A stretch of DNA of 52,967 bases from Bacteroidota bacterium (GCA_026391455.1 JAPLEH010000020.1:1-52967); one strand, 5' to 3'. Positions 34,997-44,121 are shown, numbered from the stretch's first letter. Numbers and translations are program-made. The notes: generated by a model not told the origin, from the letters alone.

Positions 34997-35374
34997 AAGC
35001 TTGCGGTTTATTGGTTATTAAAAAAAACAATTTATTACAGGACGGTGTCCGGTGGTCTGAAATATAGGATAGAGGCAGCTACTAAAGAGAGAGGAATTAA
35101 CCAGAAAAATCACACATTAAGCACTTTCACTTATGCGTTGCGAAGGTATAAATAAGAATCGTGTCTCCCAATATTTTTTTATGTCAGGATGATTCCTCCG
35201 GCTTATTTTTTAGTATACGGCAGTTCCTGGTTATTAAATGGTTATCATATAATAAACTAACCCTTTGCCATAAACGAAATTCGCCGGTCTGAAATACATT
35301 TGCAGCATCAAAAATAACTGAGTTACCTGTATCAGGCAATACCACATTCAGGGGATAGCTATCCCACAATCGGG
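34997..35374 (-). promoter_or_regulatory. Promoter and leader of the T9SS/surface-protein operon; otherwise non-coding
   Basis: A 378-base gap. On the minus strand TTG (35171-35169), 20 bases and TACCTTCG (35148-35141) fit the phylum promoter with one mismatch, giving a leader of about 135 nt before ATG 34996. A 61-codon frame at 35184-35369 behind def has no recognisable features, and I do not call it a gene. Confidence 0.55.
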
Positions 35375-35953
35375 TTATAGGGGAAATGACATTTTGTAAT
35401 CCACGTTTACTTTACCGCGGGAAATATCATTCAGACGTCCTTTCAGGAGTTTGCGTTTGAGGGGGGATATATGATCAATGAACAGTTTACCTTCGATATG
35501 GTCATACTCATGTAAAATTACACGGGCTGTGAGGCCAGTATATGTTTTTGTAAATGCAGTAAAATTTTCATCGCAATACTCCAGTGTTACAGATTCCGGG
35601 CGATATATATCTTCCCGGATCTTCGGAATACTGAGACAGCCTTCATTATACCCCCACTCCTCTCCTTCTAATTCGACGATATGCGCATTGATGAAAACAG
35701 CTTTGGTCCCTTCATCACCGGGAAACTCTGCTCTTTCCTCCTCGTTCATCGTTTTGAACATCTGGGCGGAATCCACCACAAACAGGCGTATATCCCGGTT
35801 TACCTGCGGAGCGGCCAGCCCCACACCGCTGCTGGCATACATGGTTTCCCACATGTCTTCTATAAATTTTGCTAATCCGGGGTAATCCGGTGTAATATCT
35901 GCCGCAACTTTGCGGAGAACAGGATCACCGTATGCGACTATAGGGAAAATCAT
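35375..35953 (-). CDS. def: Peptide deformylase
   Basis: 192 residues. Removes the formyl group from nascent peptide N-termini. The three family motifs are present: GVGLAAPQV (motif 1), EGCLSIP (motif 2, metal-binding Cys) and HEYDHIEG (motif 3, two metal His and catalytic Glu). The usual HExDHL(D/N)G reads IEG at the end. The extended frame to 36022 begins with TTG inside a promoter box and is not used; MIFPIVAYGDPVLRKVA is the normal start. It has its own promoter between ruvX and itself. Confidence 0.95.
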   Translation of the reverse strand: MIFPIVAYGDPVLRKVAADITPDYPGLAKFIEDMWETMYASSGVGLAAPQVNRDIRLFVVDSAQMFKTMNEEERAEFPGDEGTKAVFINAHIVELEGEEWGYNEGCLSIPKIREDIYRPESVTLEYCDENFTAFTKTYTGLTARVILHEYDHIEGKLFIDHISPLKRKLLKGRLNDISRGKVNVDYKMSFPL

Positions 35954-36019
35954 GCTGCTATTAATTATTTTGAATATACGACTGCGGGTTTTTGCGGCCT
36001 TCCCCGGCTGGTCATTGTG

Positions 36020-36050
36020 CAAAGTTATCGGGCCGGGCTTAAATATCCAA
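36020..36050 (-). promoter_or_regulatory. Promoter of def
   Basis: Minus strand TTG (36050-36048), 20 bases, TAACTTTG (36027-36020). It sits in the 105-base gap between the ruvX stop and the def ATG at 35953, giving a leader of about 60 nt. Confidence 0.65.
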
Positions 36051-36058
36051 TTTAGTAG

Positions 36059-36472
36059 TCAACTGATTGAACGTAAATATTCCTGCAGCATGATCGTGGC
36101 AGCTATTTCGTCCACTAGCGCTTTGTTGCGGCGCTCTTTCTTTTTTAATCCCATCTCCAGCATGGCATCTTTTGCCATTTTGGATGTATAGCGCTCATCC
36201 ACTTTTTTGATGGGTAATGTGGGGAAATTCTTCTGTAGTGACTGAATACATTTTTCCACCAGTGGGGTGGCATGCGTATCGCTATCATCCCAATTCTTTG
36301 GCTCTCCAATGATGATCAGTTCCACCTGCTCCCGGGAAAAATACTCCTTTAAAAAAGGGATCAGTTGGGGCGACTCCACTGTGGTTAGTCCTGTGGCAAT
36401 GATCTGCAAAGGATCTGTAACCGCTATACCGGTTCGCTTGAGGCCATAATCGATGGATAGAATTCGCGGCAT
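36059..36472 (-). CDS. ruvX: Holliday junction resolvase-like protein YqgF/RuvX
   Basis: 137 residues, RNase H-like fold. Catalytic-site motifs are ILSIDYGLKRTGIAVTD (first Asp), VELIIIGEPKN and VDERYTSKMAKDAM (Glu), with a conserved VDEIAATIMLQEYL at the C-terminus. The family is essential or important in many bacteria and has been linked to 16S rRNA 5'-end maturation and to resolution of junctions; the exact role here is not testable. Upstream lie 14-bp tandem repeats that begin five bases before its ATG. Confidence 0.93.
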   Translation of the reverse strand: MPRILSIDYGLKRTGIAVTDPLQIIATGLTTVESPQLIPFLKEYFSREQVELIIIGEPKNWDDSDTHATPLVEKCIQSLQKNFPTLPIKKVDERYTSKMAKDAMLEMGLKKKERRNKALVDEIAATIMLQEYLRSIS

Positions 36473-36477
36473 TTTTT

Positions 36478-36556
36478 ATGTACGATGTTTGATGTACGAT
36501 TTTCGATGTACGATGTTTGATGTACGATGTTTGATGTACGATGTACGATGTTTGTT
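36478..36556. repeat. Tandem repeats with TGTACGAT core, 14-bp period
   Basis: TGTACGAT starts at 36479, 36493, 36507, 36521, 36535 and 36542. The first five are spaced 14 bp apart with a unit like gatgtacgatgttt; the last copy is shorter. The array lies in the ruvX 5' region and the ubiA-like 3' region. Arrays of such near-repeats are, from memory, widespread in intergenic DNA of this phylum. Confidence 0.85.
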
Positions 36557-36607
36557 TGCGATATTCTGGTATCCAGCATCAGTTGGGTGCCGGGTTCATT
36601 GTTTTTA

Positions 36608-37630
36608 TTAATTATTAATAAACAGATCTGCAATGACAAAGATGGCGAAAACTACCGAAGCAATGCCATTGGCTGTCATAAAAGCAATATTCACTTTCCG
36701 CAGATCATGGGGCTTTACCAATGAATGCTGATAGATGAGCATGGCTATAAATAAACCGGCACCGATCCAATACAACCAACCTGTTTGCACATACCAACCG
36801 GCCCCCACCACCGCTCCGGCACTTATCAGATGGAGCAATTCAGATACCCGCAGCGCCTTTGCCTTTCCCATCCAGGCCGGTATGGAGTACAATTGCTGTG
36901 ATTTGTCAAATTCCTCATCCTGTAATGCATAAATGATATCAAAACCACTTACCCAGAATAATACCACTATAGAAAAAAGCACAGGCAGCAAATGAAATTT
37001 TCCGGTTACGGCCAGGAATGCTCCAATAGGTGCCAACGACAACCCTACACCTAACACCAAATGACAAAGCGGAGTAAACCGTTTGGTATAACTATACCCG
37101 AGTATAACCAATAAAGCTACAGGAGAAAGATAAAAACAGATGCGGTTAATAAAGAACGTACACCCGATAAATAACAGACTGCTGATAACAGTAAATGCGA
37201 GTGCGTTGCCAGGTGTAATTACTCCGGAAGGAATCTCCCGAATAGCCGTGCGGGGATTCTTTGCATCATATTGCCGGTCGAGATACCGGTTGAAGGCCAT
37301 GGCTGCACTTCGGGCAAAGACCATACAAGCCACCACCAGCATGAAATAAAGGAAGATTTCGGTCAATAACTGACCGCGTGATGCTTCACTGGAATATAAT
37401 CGATATACCAATGAATCTTTAGAAAAATAGTCCGTCAGATCAGCTACTTCATCTGCTTCTTTACTGCCATACCAACCTACGGATTTATGTAAATTCCATT
37501 GTCCGGTACTCACTTTCCCCGGAAGAAGCAAGCCCCCTACTCCTATAAAAAAACCGATCAATGCAAAGGGCATTGCAAAGATGGTATGCGAAAATTTGAT
37601 GAGACTCAGATAGCTCTTAACCTTACCCAT
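36608..37630 (-). CDS. UbiA-family prenyltransferase
   Basis: 340 residues, multi-pass inner-membrane enzyme with about eight or nine hydrophobic helices. The two Asp-rich motifs for prenyl diphosphate and magnesium are FNRYLDRQYDAKNPRT and DIIYALQDEEFD. A hydrophilic insert of about 45 residues (SVGWYGSKEADEV to YRLYSSEASRG) lies between helices 1 and 2 and is larger than in E. coli UbiA. The family attaches polyprenyl chains to aromatic acids. In this phylum the product is likely part of menaquinone synthesis, possibly MqnP of the futalosine route, but that is an inference because no other menaquinone genes are present. The SpoU methyltransferase gene ends 39 bases upstream. Confidence 0.85.
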   Translation of the reverse strand: MGKVKSYLSLIKFSHTIFAMPFALIGFFIGVGGLLLPGKVSTGQWNLHKSVGWYGSKEADEVADLTDYFSKDSLVYRLYSSEASRGQLLTEIFLYFMLVVACMVFARSAAMAFNRYLDRQYDAKNPRTAIREIPSGVITPGNALAFTVISSLLFIGCTFFINRICFYLSPVALLVILGYSYTKRFTPLCHLVLGVGLSLAPIGAFLAVTGKFHLLPVLFSIVVLFWVSGFDIIYALQDEEFDKSQQLYSIPAWMGKAKALRVSELLHLISAGAVVGAGWYVQTGWLYWIGAGLFIAMLIYQHSLVKPHDLRKVNIAFMTANGIASVVFAIFVIADLFINN

Positions 37631-37669
37631 AGTGAATAATCAATAATAAATATTCCGGAATAAACCCGT

Positions 37670-38197
37670 TCAAACACGAAAACGAACCATTTCCCACAAT
37701 ACCACACCGGCAGCCGTGGCAATATTCAGGGAGTGTTTCATTCCCATTTGTGGTATTTCTATACATCCGTCACATAAAGCAATGGTGGATTGCTCCACAC
37801 CCGTTACTTCATTGCCAAAAACAACAGCGATCTTTTCCTCGGGTTCAATTTCAATCGCATTTAGTTTATAACTCCCTTCCGCCTGCTCCGCGGCATATAC
37901 CTGGTATCCTTCCTGCCGCAGTTCAGCGATCGCTTCCGCCGTGGTCTTAAAATATTTCCAGGTCACAGTTTCTTCTGCACCCAATGCCGTTTTCTTTATC
38001 TCCTTATGCGGTGGCCTGGCCGAATACCCGATAATATAAATAGCTTCCGCTAAAAATGCATCGGAAGTGCGGAATACGCTGCCCACATTGTACGCGCTGC
38101 GGATATTTTCCAGCACCAGTATGACGGGATTTTTTTTGGCCTGCCGGAATTCTTCCACCGTTTTCCGGCCCAATTCTGCCATGCTCAATTTTCGCAT
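37670..38197 (-). CDS. SpoU/TrmH-family RNA 2'-O-methyltransferase
   Basis: 175 residues, SPOUT class with a trefoil knot. The three family motifs are NIRSAYNVGSVFRTSDAF (motif 1, with catalytic Arg), VFGNEVTGV (motif 2) and IPQMGMKHSLNIATAAGVVLWE (motif 3), which bind S-adenosylmethionine. No extra substrate-binding N-terminal domain is present, so the target (tRNA position 18 or 34, or rRNA) is not decided. TACCTTTG (38209-38202) ends four bases before the ATG, so the message should be leaderless. A repeat-rich intergenic region lies upstream. Confidence 0.9.
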   Translation of the reverse strand: MRKLSMAELGRKTVEEFRQAKKNPVILVLENIRSAYNVGSVFRTSDAFLAEAIYIIGYSARPPHKEIKKTALGAEETVTWKYFKTTAEAIAELRQEGYQVYAAEQAEGSYKLNAIEIEPEEKIAVVFGNEVTGVEQSTIALCDGCIEIPQMGMKHSLNIATAAGVVLWEMVRFRV

Positions 38198-38201
38198 TGC
38201 G

Positions 38202-38209
38202 CAAAGGTA
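38202..38209 (-). promoter_or_regulatory. -7 promoter box of the SpoU methyltransferase gene
   Basis: TACCTTTG on the minus strand, ending four bases before the ATG at 38197. It borders directly on the repeat region that begins at 38210. Confidence 0.55.
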
Positions 38210-38388
38210 GGTAGAGGTTCAATAGGTTGCATAGGTTCCATACGTTCAAGAAGTTCCTGCTGCCTGAGCGTAGCCGAAGGCAGGTTCAAGAGGTTACCTA
38301 AGTTCGTTCAAATGCAAAATGCGGGCAAGCCCGCATTTTGCATTTGAATAACCTTTTCAACTTATTCAACCTATGGAACCTCCTGAAC
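38210..38388. repeat. Mosaic intergenic repeat region with long palindrome
   Basis: Holds degenerate copies of aggttcaataggttc-type words, a cctgagcgtagccgaagg motif flanked by tgcct/aggca, and a perfect inverted repeat of 20-bp arms (38307-38326 and 38329-38348) with only two bases between. Around it aggttccat (38233-38241) faces atggaacct (38373-38381), so a larger fold is possible. The muiA-like gene ends exactly at its right edge. Confidence 0.8.
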
Positions 38389-40110
38389 CTACTTGAGGTT
38401 GATGATCTTTTTATCCTTCGGGTACTTGACACTATAACTGAACCGCACTTTTTTACTCTCCCCGGGTTTCAGGTCCATCTTCCAGGTTAGTACACCCGTT
38501 TCGTTATTTACCATAGCTTCGCCACCCTCTTCCAGTTTTACTTCCACCTCTTTAATCGTACTCAGCGGGAACTGGTCTTTGAGCAACAAATTCACATCGG
38601 TTATTTTATTATTTTTTACAACAATCTCATAAGTAAATACCTGTCTGCTGCTGCCCCCGCTGGTTTTTAGACTGCTGAGTTCCTTCACTACTGACCGTTT
38701 CACGGCTACACGTTTATCACGACCGAGCGACAAATTCAATGTATCGGCCGTTGTATTTGGATCGATCACTGATTTACCGATATAGGTATCATCCATAATG
38801 ATATTTGCATCACCGGGCAACAGGTCCAGGTTTTGCCAATCGGCCACTTCCGCCAGCAGGTAGGCATCTTTATCCGCTCTTGGCACCGCATAATTCTTCA
38901 GGGTGCAATCAATTTCCTGGTCTTTGATCGTAACGCTGTGTAACCGCCCGTCACTTTCGATATCATAAGGCAATGCGATCTCAAAGTTGGTATTCAACTG
39001 GCCTTCATTCAGGGTCGTATACTGCTGAAGGGTACTGGGATCCACACTTTTTTCATCATACAATTTTTTCTGATAATAAGCTCCTGCTTCGCCACTTACC
39101 ACTGTTTCTGCGAGCTTGCCATCGTCTCTGTACGACTGAATCAAATTCCGGTTGGCATTGCCCTGTGCTGCGCGGCGCTGCATATCTGTATAGATGCCGG
39201 GCACATACAGTTGCAGGTACCAGGGTGTAAGTACTGGTGCCACCACCCCAAAGTTGGGCGTACCGGTACTCAATGTCAGTTTCGTTTTTTTCCAGTCGAT
39301 ACCGCTTGTTTGCGTAAGCGATGCTTTATACACCATCTTCACTTTATTGGTCTTCGAGTTCACCCGTATATCATAGATCGCAGTCCAACCTGCATTGGTA
39401 GTATAATAAGACAGTTCCACCGGTATCTCATTGCTGTTCTTACACATTACCTGGAGGGTCACCTGTCCGTAGGGCTTTTGTTTTACCGGCGTTACAGCGG
39501 TAATGGCACTGATGCGTTTTTGCAGTTCATCGATGCGTTTGTTTTGAAGTTTTATATTCTGGTTGTGAGTATAAATATTGGTTTTTGCCCTTTCAATACG
39601 GGCATTGTAATAGTCCAGCAATTTCAGCAGTTCATCACTGGTAATGGTTTTATTACCGCTGGTATTGATCGTAGTCTCAATCAGTAACCCGGTCTTCGTT
39701 AGTATTTCCTGTTCGATCACGATCAGGTTGTCAATCCGGCTGATCTCCTTTTGCGCCAGGGCGATGCTGTCCTCCAGCCTTTCCACTTCTTTAACCTTTA
39801 CTACTGGCGGCACTACCGGGTAATAAACCGAATAGCCTTGTGACAGCAAGGCCACATCTTCCGGCACACTGATCTGGAGGCTGTTGATATCAATATTGGT
39901 GCTAAGTTGACTGATCACAATGATTTTGGTTGACCCATCCACTCTTACTTTAGTGCTATGGGTCAGTTCAGCGCCATAACCAAAATACACGGTCGCATCT
40001 TTGATCGGCGCATCGGCCTTTACGGTATCTGTATTGGAGGTACCATTCGTTTGCGCACGCAGGAAATATCCGCAGCACAACACGGCTGCCATCAGGATGA
40101 TCTTTTTCAT
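38389..40110 (-). CDS. MuiA-family protein (DUF4140/DUF4139)
   Basis: 573 residues with a signal peptide (MKKIILMAAVLCCGYFLRAQ). The N-terminal DUF4140 domain begins near ATVYFGYGAELTHSTKVRV. A long coiled coil follows (VKEVERLEDSIALAQKEISRIDNL to IKLQNKRIDELQKRI). The C-terminal DUF4139 beta domain contains VELSYYTTNAGWTAIYDIRV and LTWKMDLKPGESKKVRFSYSVKYP. In other bacteria related proteins are annotated as mucoidy inhibitor A; the mechanism is unknown. Probably periplasmic or outer-membrane associated. The extended frame to 40194 is rejected because it precedes the signal peptide. Its stop touches the repeat region. Confidence 0.85.
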   Translation of the reverse strand: MKKIILMAAVLCCGYFLRAQTNGTSNTDTVKADAPIKDATVYFGYGAELTHSTKVRVDGSTKIIVISQLSTNIDINSLQISVPEDVALLSQGYSVYYPVVPPVVKVKEVERLEDSIALAQKEISRIDNLIVIEQEILTKTGLLIETTINTSGNKTITSDELLKLLDYYNARIERAKTNIYTHNQNIKLQNKRIDELQKRISAITAVTPVKQKPYGQVTLQVMCKNSNEIPVELSYYTTNAGWTAIYDIRVNSKTNKVKMVYKASLTQTSGIDWKKTKLTLSTGTPNFGVVAPVLTPWYLQLYVPGIYTDMQRRAAQGNANRNLIQSYRDDGKLAETVVSGEAGAYYQKKLYDEKSVDPSTLQQYTTLNEGQLNTNFEIALPYDIESDGRLHSVTIKDQEIDCTLKNYAVPRADKDAYLLAEVADWQNLDLLPGDANIIMDDTYIGKSVIDPNTTADTLNLSLGRDKRVAVKRSVVKELSSLKTSGGSSRQVFTYEIVVKNNKITDVNLLLKDQFPLSTIKEVEVKLEEGGEAMVNNETGVLTWKMDLKPGESKKVRFSYSVKYPKDKKIINLK

Positions 40111-40418
40111 ACTACATTTATTTTCTACACAGATGCAATAAGAAAAGATCTTACATAGTGCAGATCGGGTAATACGTCTGCGAAATGCTATCAAGGATGT
40201 GAGGACGTTTTACTTCGCTATGGTTTCACCCACCCTTTCCTGTATTTCACCCAATTAAAATACTGGTACACCCAATGTGAAAAAAAAGGTAGTACACGAA
40301 AATTTTTCAAAAAAATATTTTAACCACTCCGGTGAATTTATCCCCCATTCTTGCTTTCCAACCATAAAACACCTGTACTTCCTTATTTTTGCCCTCCCGG
40401 TAAAAACCGGTATATGCA
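40111..40418 (+). promoter_or_regulatory. Divergent gap with mutS promoter
   Basis: 308 bases between muiA-like and mutS. TATTTTTG at 40384-40391 is a good -7 box, 27 bases before the mutS ATG. Between box and start is a short ccggtaaaaaccgg inverted repeat. No -33 TTG is found at the usual spacing. The rest is AT-rich with no gene that I recognise. Confidence 0.5.
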
Positions 40419-43049
40419 ATGTCTAAAGCAGCTTCGTCCGATACACCCATGATGCAGCAACACCGGGCCATCAAACAAAAATACCCGGATGCCATCCTGC
40501 TATTCCGCGTCGGCGATTTCTACGAAACCTTCGGTCAGGATGCCATCGTGGCTTCGCAGGTTTTAGGTATCACCCTTACTAAACGGAATAATGGTGCCGC
40601 TGCTTCGGCAGAATTAGCCGGCTTCCCGCACCATGCGCTGGATACCTACCTTCACAAACTGGTCAAAGCCGGTCACCGGGTGGCCATATGCGACCAACTC
40701 GAAGACCCCAAACAGGCAAAGGGTGTGGTAAAAAGAGGGGTTACCGATATGGTTACCCCCGGTACTACCGTAAATGATAAACTGCTGGAACACCACAGTA
40801 ATAATTTTCTGTCCGCCATTCATTTTGCAGAAAACGAACGGTATGGGCTCGCTTTTCTTGATATTTCTACCGGAGAATTCCTGGTGGCAGAAGGCGACCG
40901 GGAATATGCGGATAAATTATTGCAAAGTTTTAAACCTGCCGAAGTCGTATTTCAACGGCATCAGCAAAAGAAATTCAGGGAGTATTTCAGCAGTAAAGTA
41001 TACACTTATACCCTCGATGAATGGATCTTTGACAGCGCCTATGCAGAAGATGTGCTGCTTAAACATTTTCAAACCCATTCCCTTAAAGGCTTCGGCATTG
41101 ATGACCTGAAGAACGGACTGGTAGCAGCCGGGGCCATTATTCACTATTTAAGAGATACAGAACATCCGAATTTGCAGCATATCACTTCGCTGCAACGGAT
41201 AGACCGTGATGACTTCCTGTGGATGGACCGCTTCACCATCCGCAACCTGGAACTGGTATTTGGCAATTCCGAAGGCAATCATACCCTGTTGAGCGTACTC
41301 GACAATACTGTATCCCCCATGGGTGCTCGCCTGCTCAAACGCTGGATCGTGTTTCCTCTGAAAGATATGCAGAAGATCAATGAACGGCTCGACACGGTGG
41401 AGTTCCTGATTAAAGAAACTGAACTGCGCAATACACTTACCCAACCTATCAAACAATGCGGCGATATTGAACGACTGGTATCCCGTATTCCAATGAAAAA
41501 GATCAATCCCCGGGAAGTATTGCAACTGGCCCGCGGATTGAAACTGGTGGACACCATCAAACAATTATGCCTCCAATCATCCAGTGATTATCTCAAACGG
41601 CTCGGCGATGCGTTGAATCCCTGTCCCTACATAGCCGATAAAATACTGAAAGAAATCGTAGACAACCCACCGGCACTGGCCGCCAAAGGCGGAATGATCA
41701 GCGCCGGAGTACATGCCGAACTGGATGACCTGCGTGCCATTTCGCAAAACGGAAAAGCATACCTGGTTGCGCTACAGCAATCCGAAGCGGAACGTACCGG
41801 TATCAGCTCACTGAAGATCGGTTTCAACAATGTATTCGGCTATTACCTGGAAGTAACGAATTCGCATAAAAACAAAGTACCGGCAGACTGGATGCGAAAG
41901 CAAACATTGGCCAATGCCGAACGCTATATCACGCCCGAATTAAAAGAATACGAAGAAAAAATAACCGGGGCGGAAGAAAAAATATTGAAGATCGAACTGG
42001 AGTTGTTTGAGTCCCTGCTCAACGAACTGCAGGAATACCTGGCTCCCGTCCAAACCAATGGAAACTTGCTGGCGATCATGGACTGCCTTGCCTGTTTTGC
42101 ACAAAATGCCATCCACCATAAATACAAAAAACCCCGCCTACACAACGGAGACGAACTGGTGATACGCGAAGGCCGGCACCCGGTGATCGAACGCAATCTT
42201 CCTCTGGGAGAATCGTATATCAGCAACGACCTGGAACTGAATAAGACTGATCAGCAACTGATCATTCTTACAGGACCCAACATGAGTGGTAAATCGGCTT
42301 TACTCAGGCAAACAGCCCTCATCACCCTGATGGCACATACCGGGTCTTTTGTACCCGCCAGTGAAAGTTCGATTCCGCTCACTGATAAAATCTTTACCCG
42401 CGTTGGAGCCTCCGATAATCTGTCAGGCGGGGAGTCCACTTTCATGGTGGAAATGAACGAAACGGCTTCCATTATCAACAATATCACCGGTCGCAGCCTG
42501 ATATTACTCGATGAGATCGGGCGGGGCACTTCCACGTATGATGGTATCTCCATTGCCTGGAGCATTGCGGAATACCTGCATAATTCTCCCCATCAGCCCA
42601 AAACATTATTTGCCACCCATTACCATGAACTGAATGAACTGGAAGAAAAATTTCCTAGGGCAAAGAATTATCATGTTACCAATAAAGAGGCTGGCAACCG
42701 GATCATTTTTCTCCGCAAACTGGCCAGGGGTGGCAGCACACATAGTTTCGGGATTCACGTGGCCAAAATGGCGGGCATGCCTCCTTCACTCATCGAACGG
42801 GCCAATGAGATCTTACACCTGTTAGAAGAGCGCGGACAACAAACAGAAACAGACACGCCCAACCATTTGGATAAACTGAAGGATATGCCCACTCAGGGAT
42901 CCGGTTCACGCATGCAATTATCCATATTTGATACCCATACCGAAACTTTTGATGGTATCCGGAAATTGCTGGAAGACACGGATATTAACCGCCTGACCCC
43001 GGTGGAAGCCCTGCTGAAGCTGCAGGAGATAAAATCTTTATTGAAATAA
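40419..43049 (+). CDS. mutS: DNA mismatch repair protein MutS
   Basis: 876 residues, MutS1 type. The mismatch-reading Phe and Glu lie in RVGDFYETFG (about 28-37). The connector and lever domains follow, with the clamp region near 430-530. The ATPase domain has Walker A GPNMSGKSALLRQ (about 617-630), Walker B LILLDEIGRGTSTYDG (about 692-707) and FATHYHELNELE. MutS binds mispairs and starts repair together with MutL, which is not in this window. The Walker A reads MSGKSA instead of the enterobacterial MGGKST, which is normal for this phylum. Confidence 0.97.
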   Translation: MSKAASSDTPMMQQHRAIKQKYPDAILLFRVGDFYETFGQDAIVASQVLGITLTKRNNGAAASAELAGFPHHALDTYLHKLVKAGHRVAICDQLEDPKQAKGVVKRGVTDMVTPGTTVNDKLLEHHSNNFLSAIHFAENERYGLAFLDISTGEFLVAEGDREYADKLLQSFKPAEVVFQRHQQKKFREYFSSKVYTYTLDEWIFDSAYAEDVLLKHFQTHSLKGFGIDDLKNGLVAAGAIIHYLRDTEHPNLQHITSLQRIDRDDFLWMDRFTIRNLELVFGNSEGNHTLLSVLDNTVSPMGARLLKRWIVFPLKDMQKINERLDTVEFLIKETELRNTLTQPIKQCGDIERLVSRIPMKKINPREVLQLARGLKLVDTIKQLCLQSSSDYLKRLGDALNPCPYIADKILKEIVDNPPALAAKGGMISAGVHAELDDLRAISQNGKAYLVALQQSEAERTGISSLKIGFNNVFGYYLEVTNSHKNKVPADWMRKQTLANAERYITPELKEYEEKITGAEEKILKIELELFESLLNELQEYLAPVQTNGNLLAIMDCLACFAQNAIHHKYKKPRLHNGDELVIREGRHPVIERNLPLGESYISNDLELNKTDQQLIILTGPNMSGKSALLRQTALITLMAHTGSFVPASESSIPLTDKIFTRVGASDNLSGGESTFMVEMNETASIINNITGRSLILLDEIGRGTSTYDGISIAWSIAEYLHNSPHQPKTLFATHYHELNELEEKFPRAKNYHVTNKEAGNRIIFLRKLARGGSTHSFGIHVAKMAGMPPSLIERANEILHLLEERGQQTETDTPNHLDKLKDMPTQGSGSRMQLSIFDTHTETFDGIRKLLEDTDINRLTPVEALLKLQEIKSLLK

Positions 43050-43137
43050 ACAGTTTACCCACAGGCAGTTAGCCTGATTTATTTTAAATATTGCCAATTC
43101 AAAAAACTTCTTATTTTTACCGCAAATCTTCACAATC

Positions 43138-43686
43138 ATGAAATTGATTAAACTGACTGCTTTACCCTTATTTTTCACAGCAATAGCTTTTACATTCACA
43201 TCCTGCGAACCAGATGCGGAAGTAAAGAAAACAACTGATTTTCAGAAAAAAGGTATCGTTATGAGCGGCGCTCAGGTAGTACCGGGGAATTCATCTGCAG
43301 CTATCGGCTCTATGGATGTTTCCTATTCCAAAGAAACCCGCACACTGGTATATAAAGTGACCTGGTCTGGTCTGGCCGACTCTGTAGCTAATATGCGTTT
43401 ACATGCACTTGCACCTGCTGGTTTCCCTGCAGTTGCCAGCGCTTCTTTTCCAACCGGTGTAGCACAAAGTATTGTGGCAAGCTCTGGAGGTGTTTTCCCA
43501 CAAAAAACCAGTGGCAAGTTTACTTACGCCAGGTCTGGTACACTTTCCGGAACCATATTAGTGGACGGCGTACTGATTAAAGAAGCAGATGTTCTTAATG
43601 GTATGTATTATATCGCCATCTATCCCAATACACCTGCTTTATTAGCTGCAACCGGTGAGATCAGGGGTCAGGTGAAATTTCAATAA
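43138..43686 (+). CDS. CHRD domain lipoprotein
   Basis: 182 residues. Signal peptide with lipobox FTFTSC, so lipidated at Cys23. The rest is a CHRD-type beta domain: VMSGAQVVPGNSSAAIGSMDVSY, LVYKVTWSGLADSVANMRLHA and the terminal GEIRGQVKFQ. CHRD domains occur in chordin and in many bacterial exported proteins; their role in bacteria is not known. Promoter candidate: TTG at 43091 and TATTTTTA at 43112. A bidirectional terminator separates it from the convergent SET-domain gene. Confidence 0.88.
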   Translation: MKLIKLTALPLFFTAIAFTFTSCEPDAEVKKTTDFQKKGIVMSGAQVVPGNSSAAIGSMDVSYSKETRTLVYKVTWSGLADSVANMRLHALAPAGFPAVASASFPTGVAQSIVASSGGVFPQKTSGKFTYARSGTLSGTILVDGVLIKEADVLNGMYYIAIYPNTPALLAATGEIRGQVKFQ

Positions 43687-43708
43687 AAGTTCTTAACTGA
43701 TCATATTT

Positions 43709-43740
43709 TAAAAACGTCCTGAACATTCGGGACGTTTTTA
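43709..43740. terminator. Bidirectional terminator between CHRD and SET genes
   Basis: Perfect 11-bp arms taaaaacgtcc (43709-43719) and ggacgttttta (43730-43740), A-rich on one side and T-rich on the other, so it can end both convergent transcripts. Its right arm includes the stop codon of the SET-domain gene. Confidence 0.85.
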
Positions 43741-44121
43741 TTTTACATCAAACCATACCGGTGTAGCATCATTCCATACACCATTATAATTAATGCATAA
43801 TTCCTCCCCTGCTTTTACCTCCCTTACCGTTTTGATACTGATCAGGTCGGCATCATAATCCATTTCATACTCACAGTTGCTGGTATAGCTGTGATTATAT
43901 ACCGGCACATAGCCCATCGCCATACAACAGCGCTGCTGATCATCGCCCCATTCAAAAATATAATCGTGCAGCAATGTCTGATCGAGCAGTTTGCGCTCCT
44001 CCCCGCTCATTACGATTACGGGCGATATCTCGATCACTGTATTCGCCGGAATATCTTCCGACGTATACATCCCCCTGCCACGGTCTGGTGCAGGTGCAAT
44101 AAATAAAAAAGGAAGTACCAT
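43738..44121 (-). CDS. SET domain protein
   Basis: 127 residues, essentially one SET domain. The N-terminal part is RGRGMYTSEDIPANTVIEISPV. The SET core motifs are YNHSYTSNCEYEMDY (NHxxxxNC) and GEELCINYNG (ELxxxY), which in known enzymes bind S-adenosylmethionine and supply the catalytic Tyr. Such small stand-alone SET proteins in bacteria are likely protein lysine methyltransferases; the target here is unknown. No signal peptide, so cytoplasmic. Divergent from mgtE. Confidence 0.87.
   Translation of the reverse strand: MVLPFLFIAPAPDRGRGMYTSEDIPANTVIEISPVIVMSGEERKLLDQTLLHDYIFEWGDDQQRCCMAMGYVPVYNHSYTSNCEYEMDYDADLISIKTVREVKAGEELCINYNGVWNDATPVWFDVK

Noticed and set aside
35184-35369. 61-codon ORF downstream of def
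   Set aside because: No signal peptide, domain or promoter; overlaps the promoter region of the T9SS operon only marginally and looks like chance.
35971-36015. Short upstream ORF in the def leader as a second leader peptide
   Set aside because: It begins soon after the -7 box but shows no special codon run and no terminator hairpin before def.
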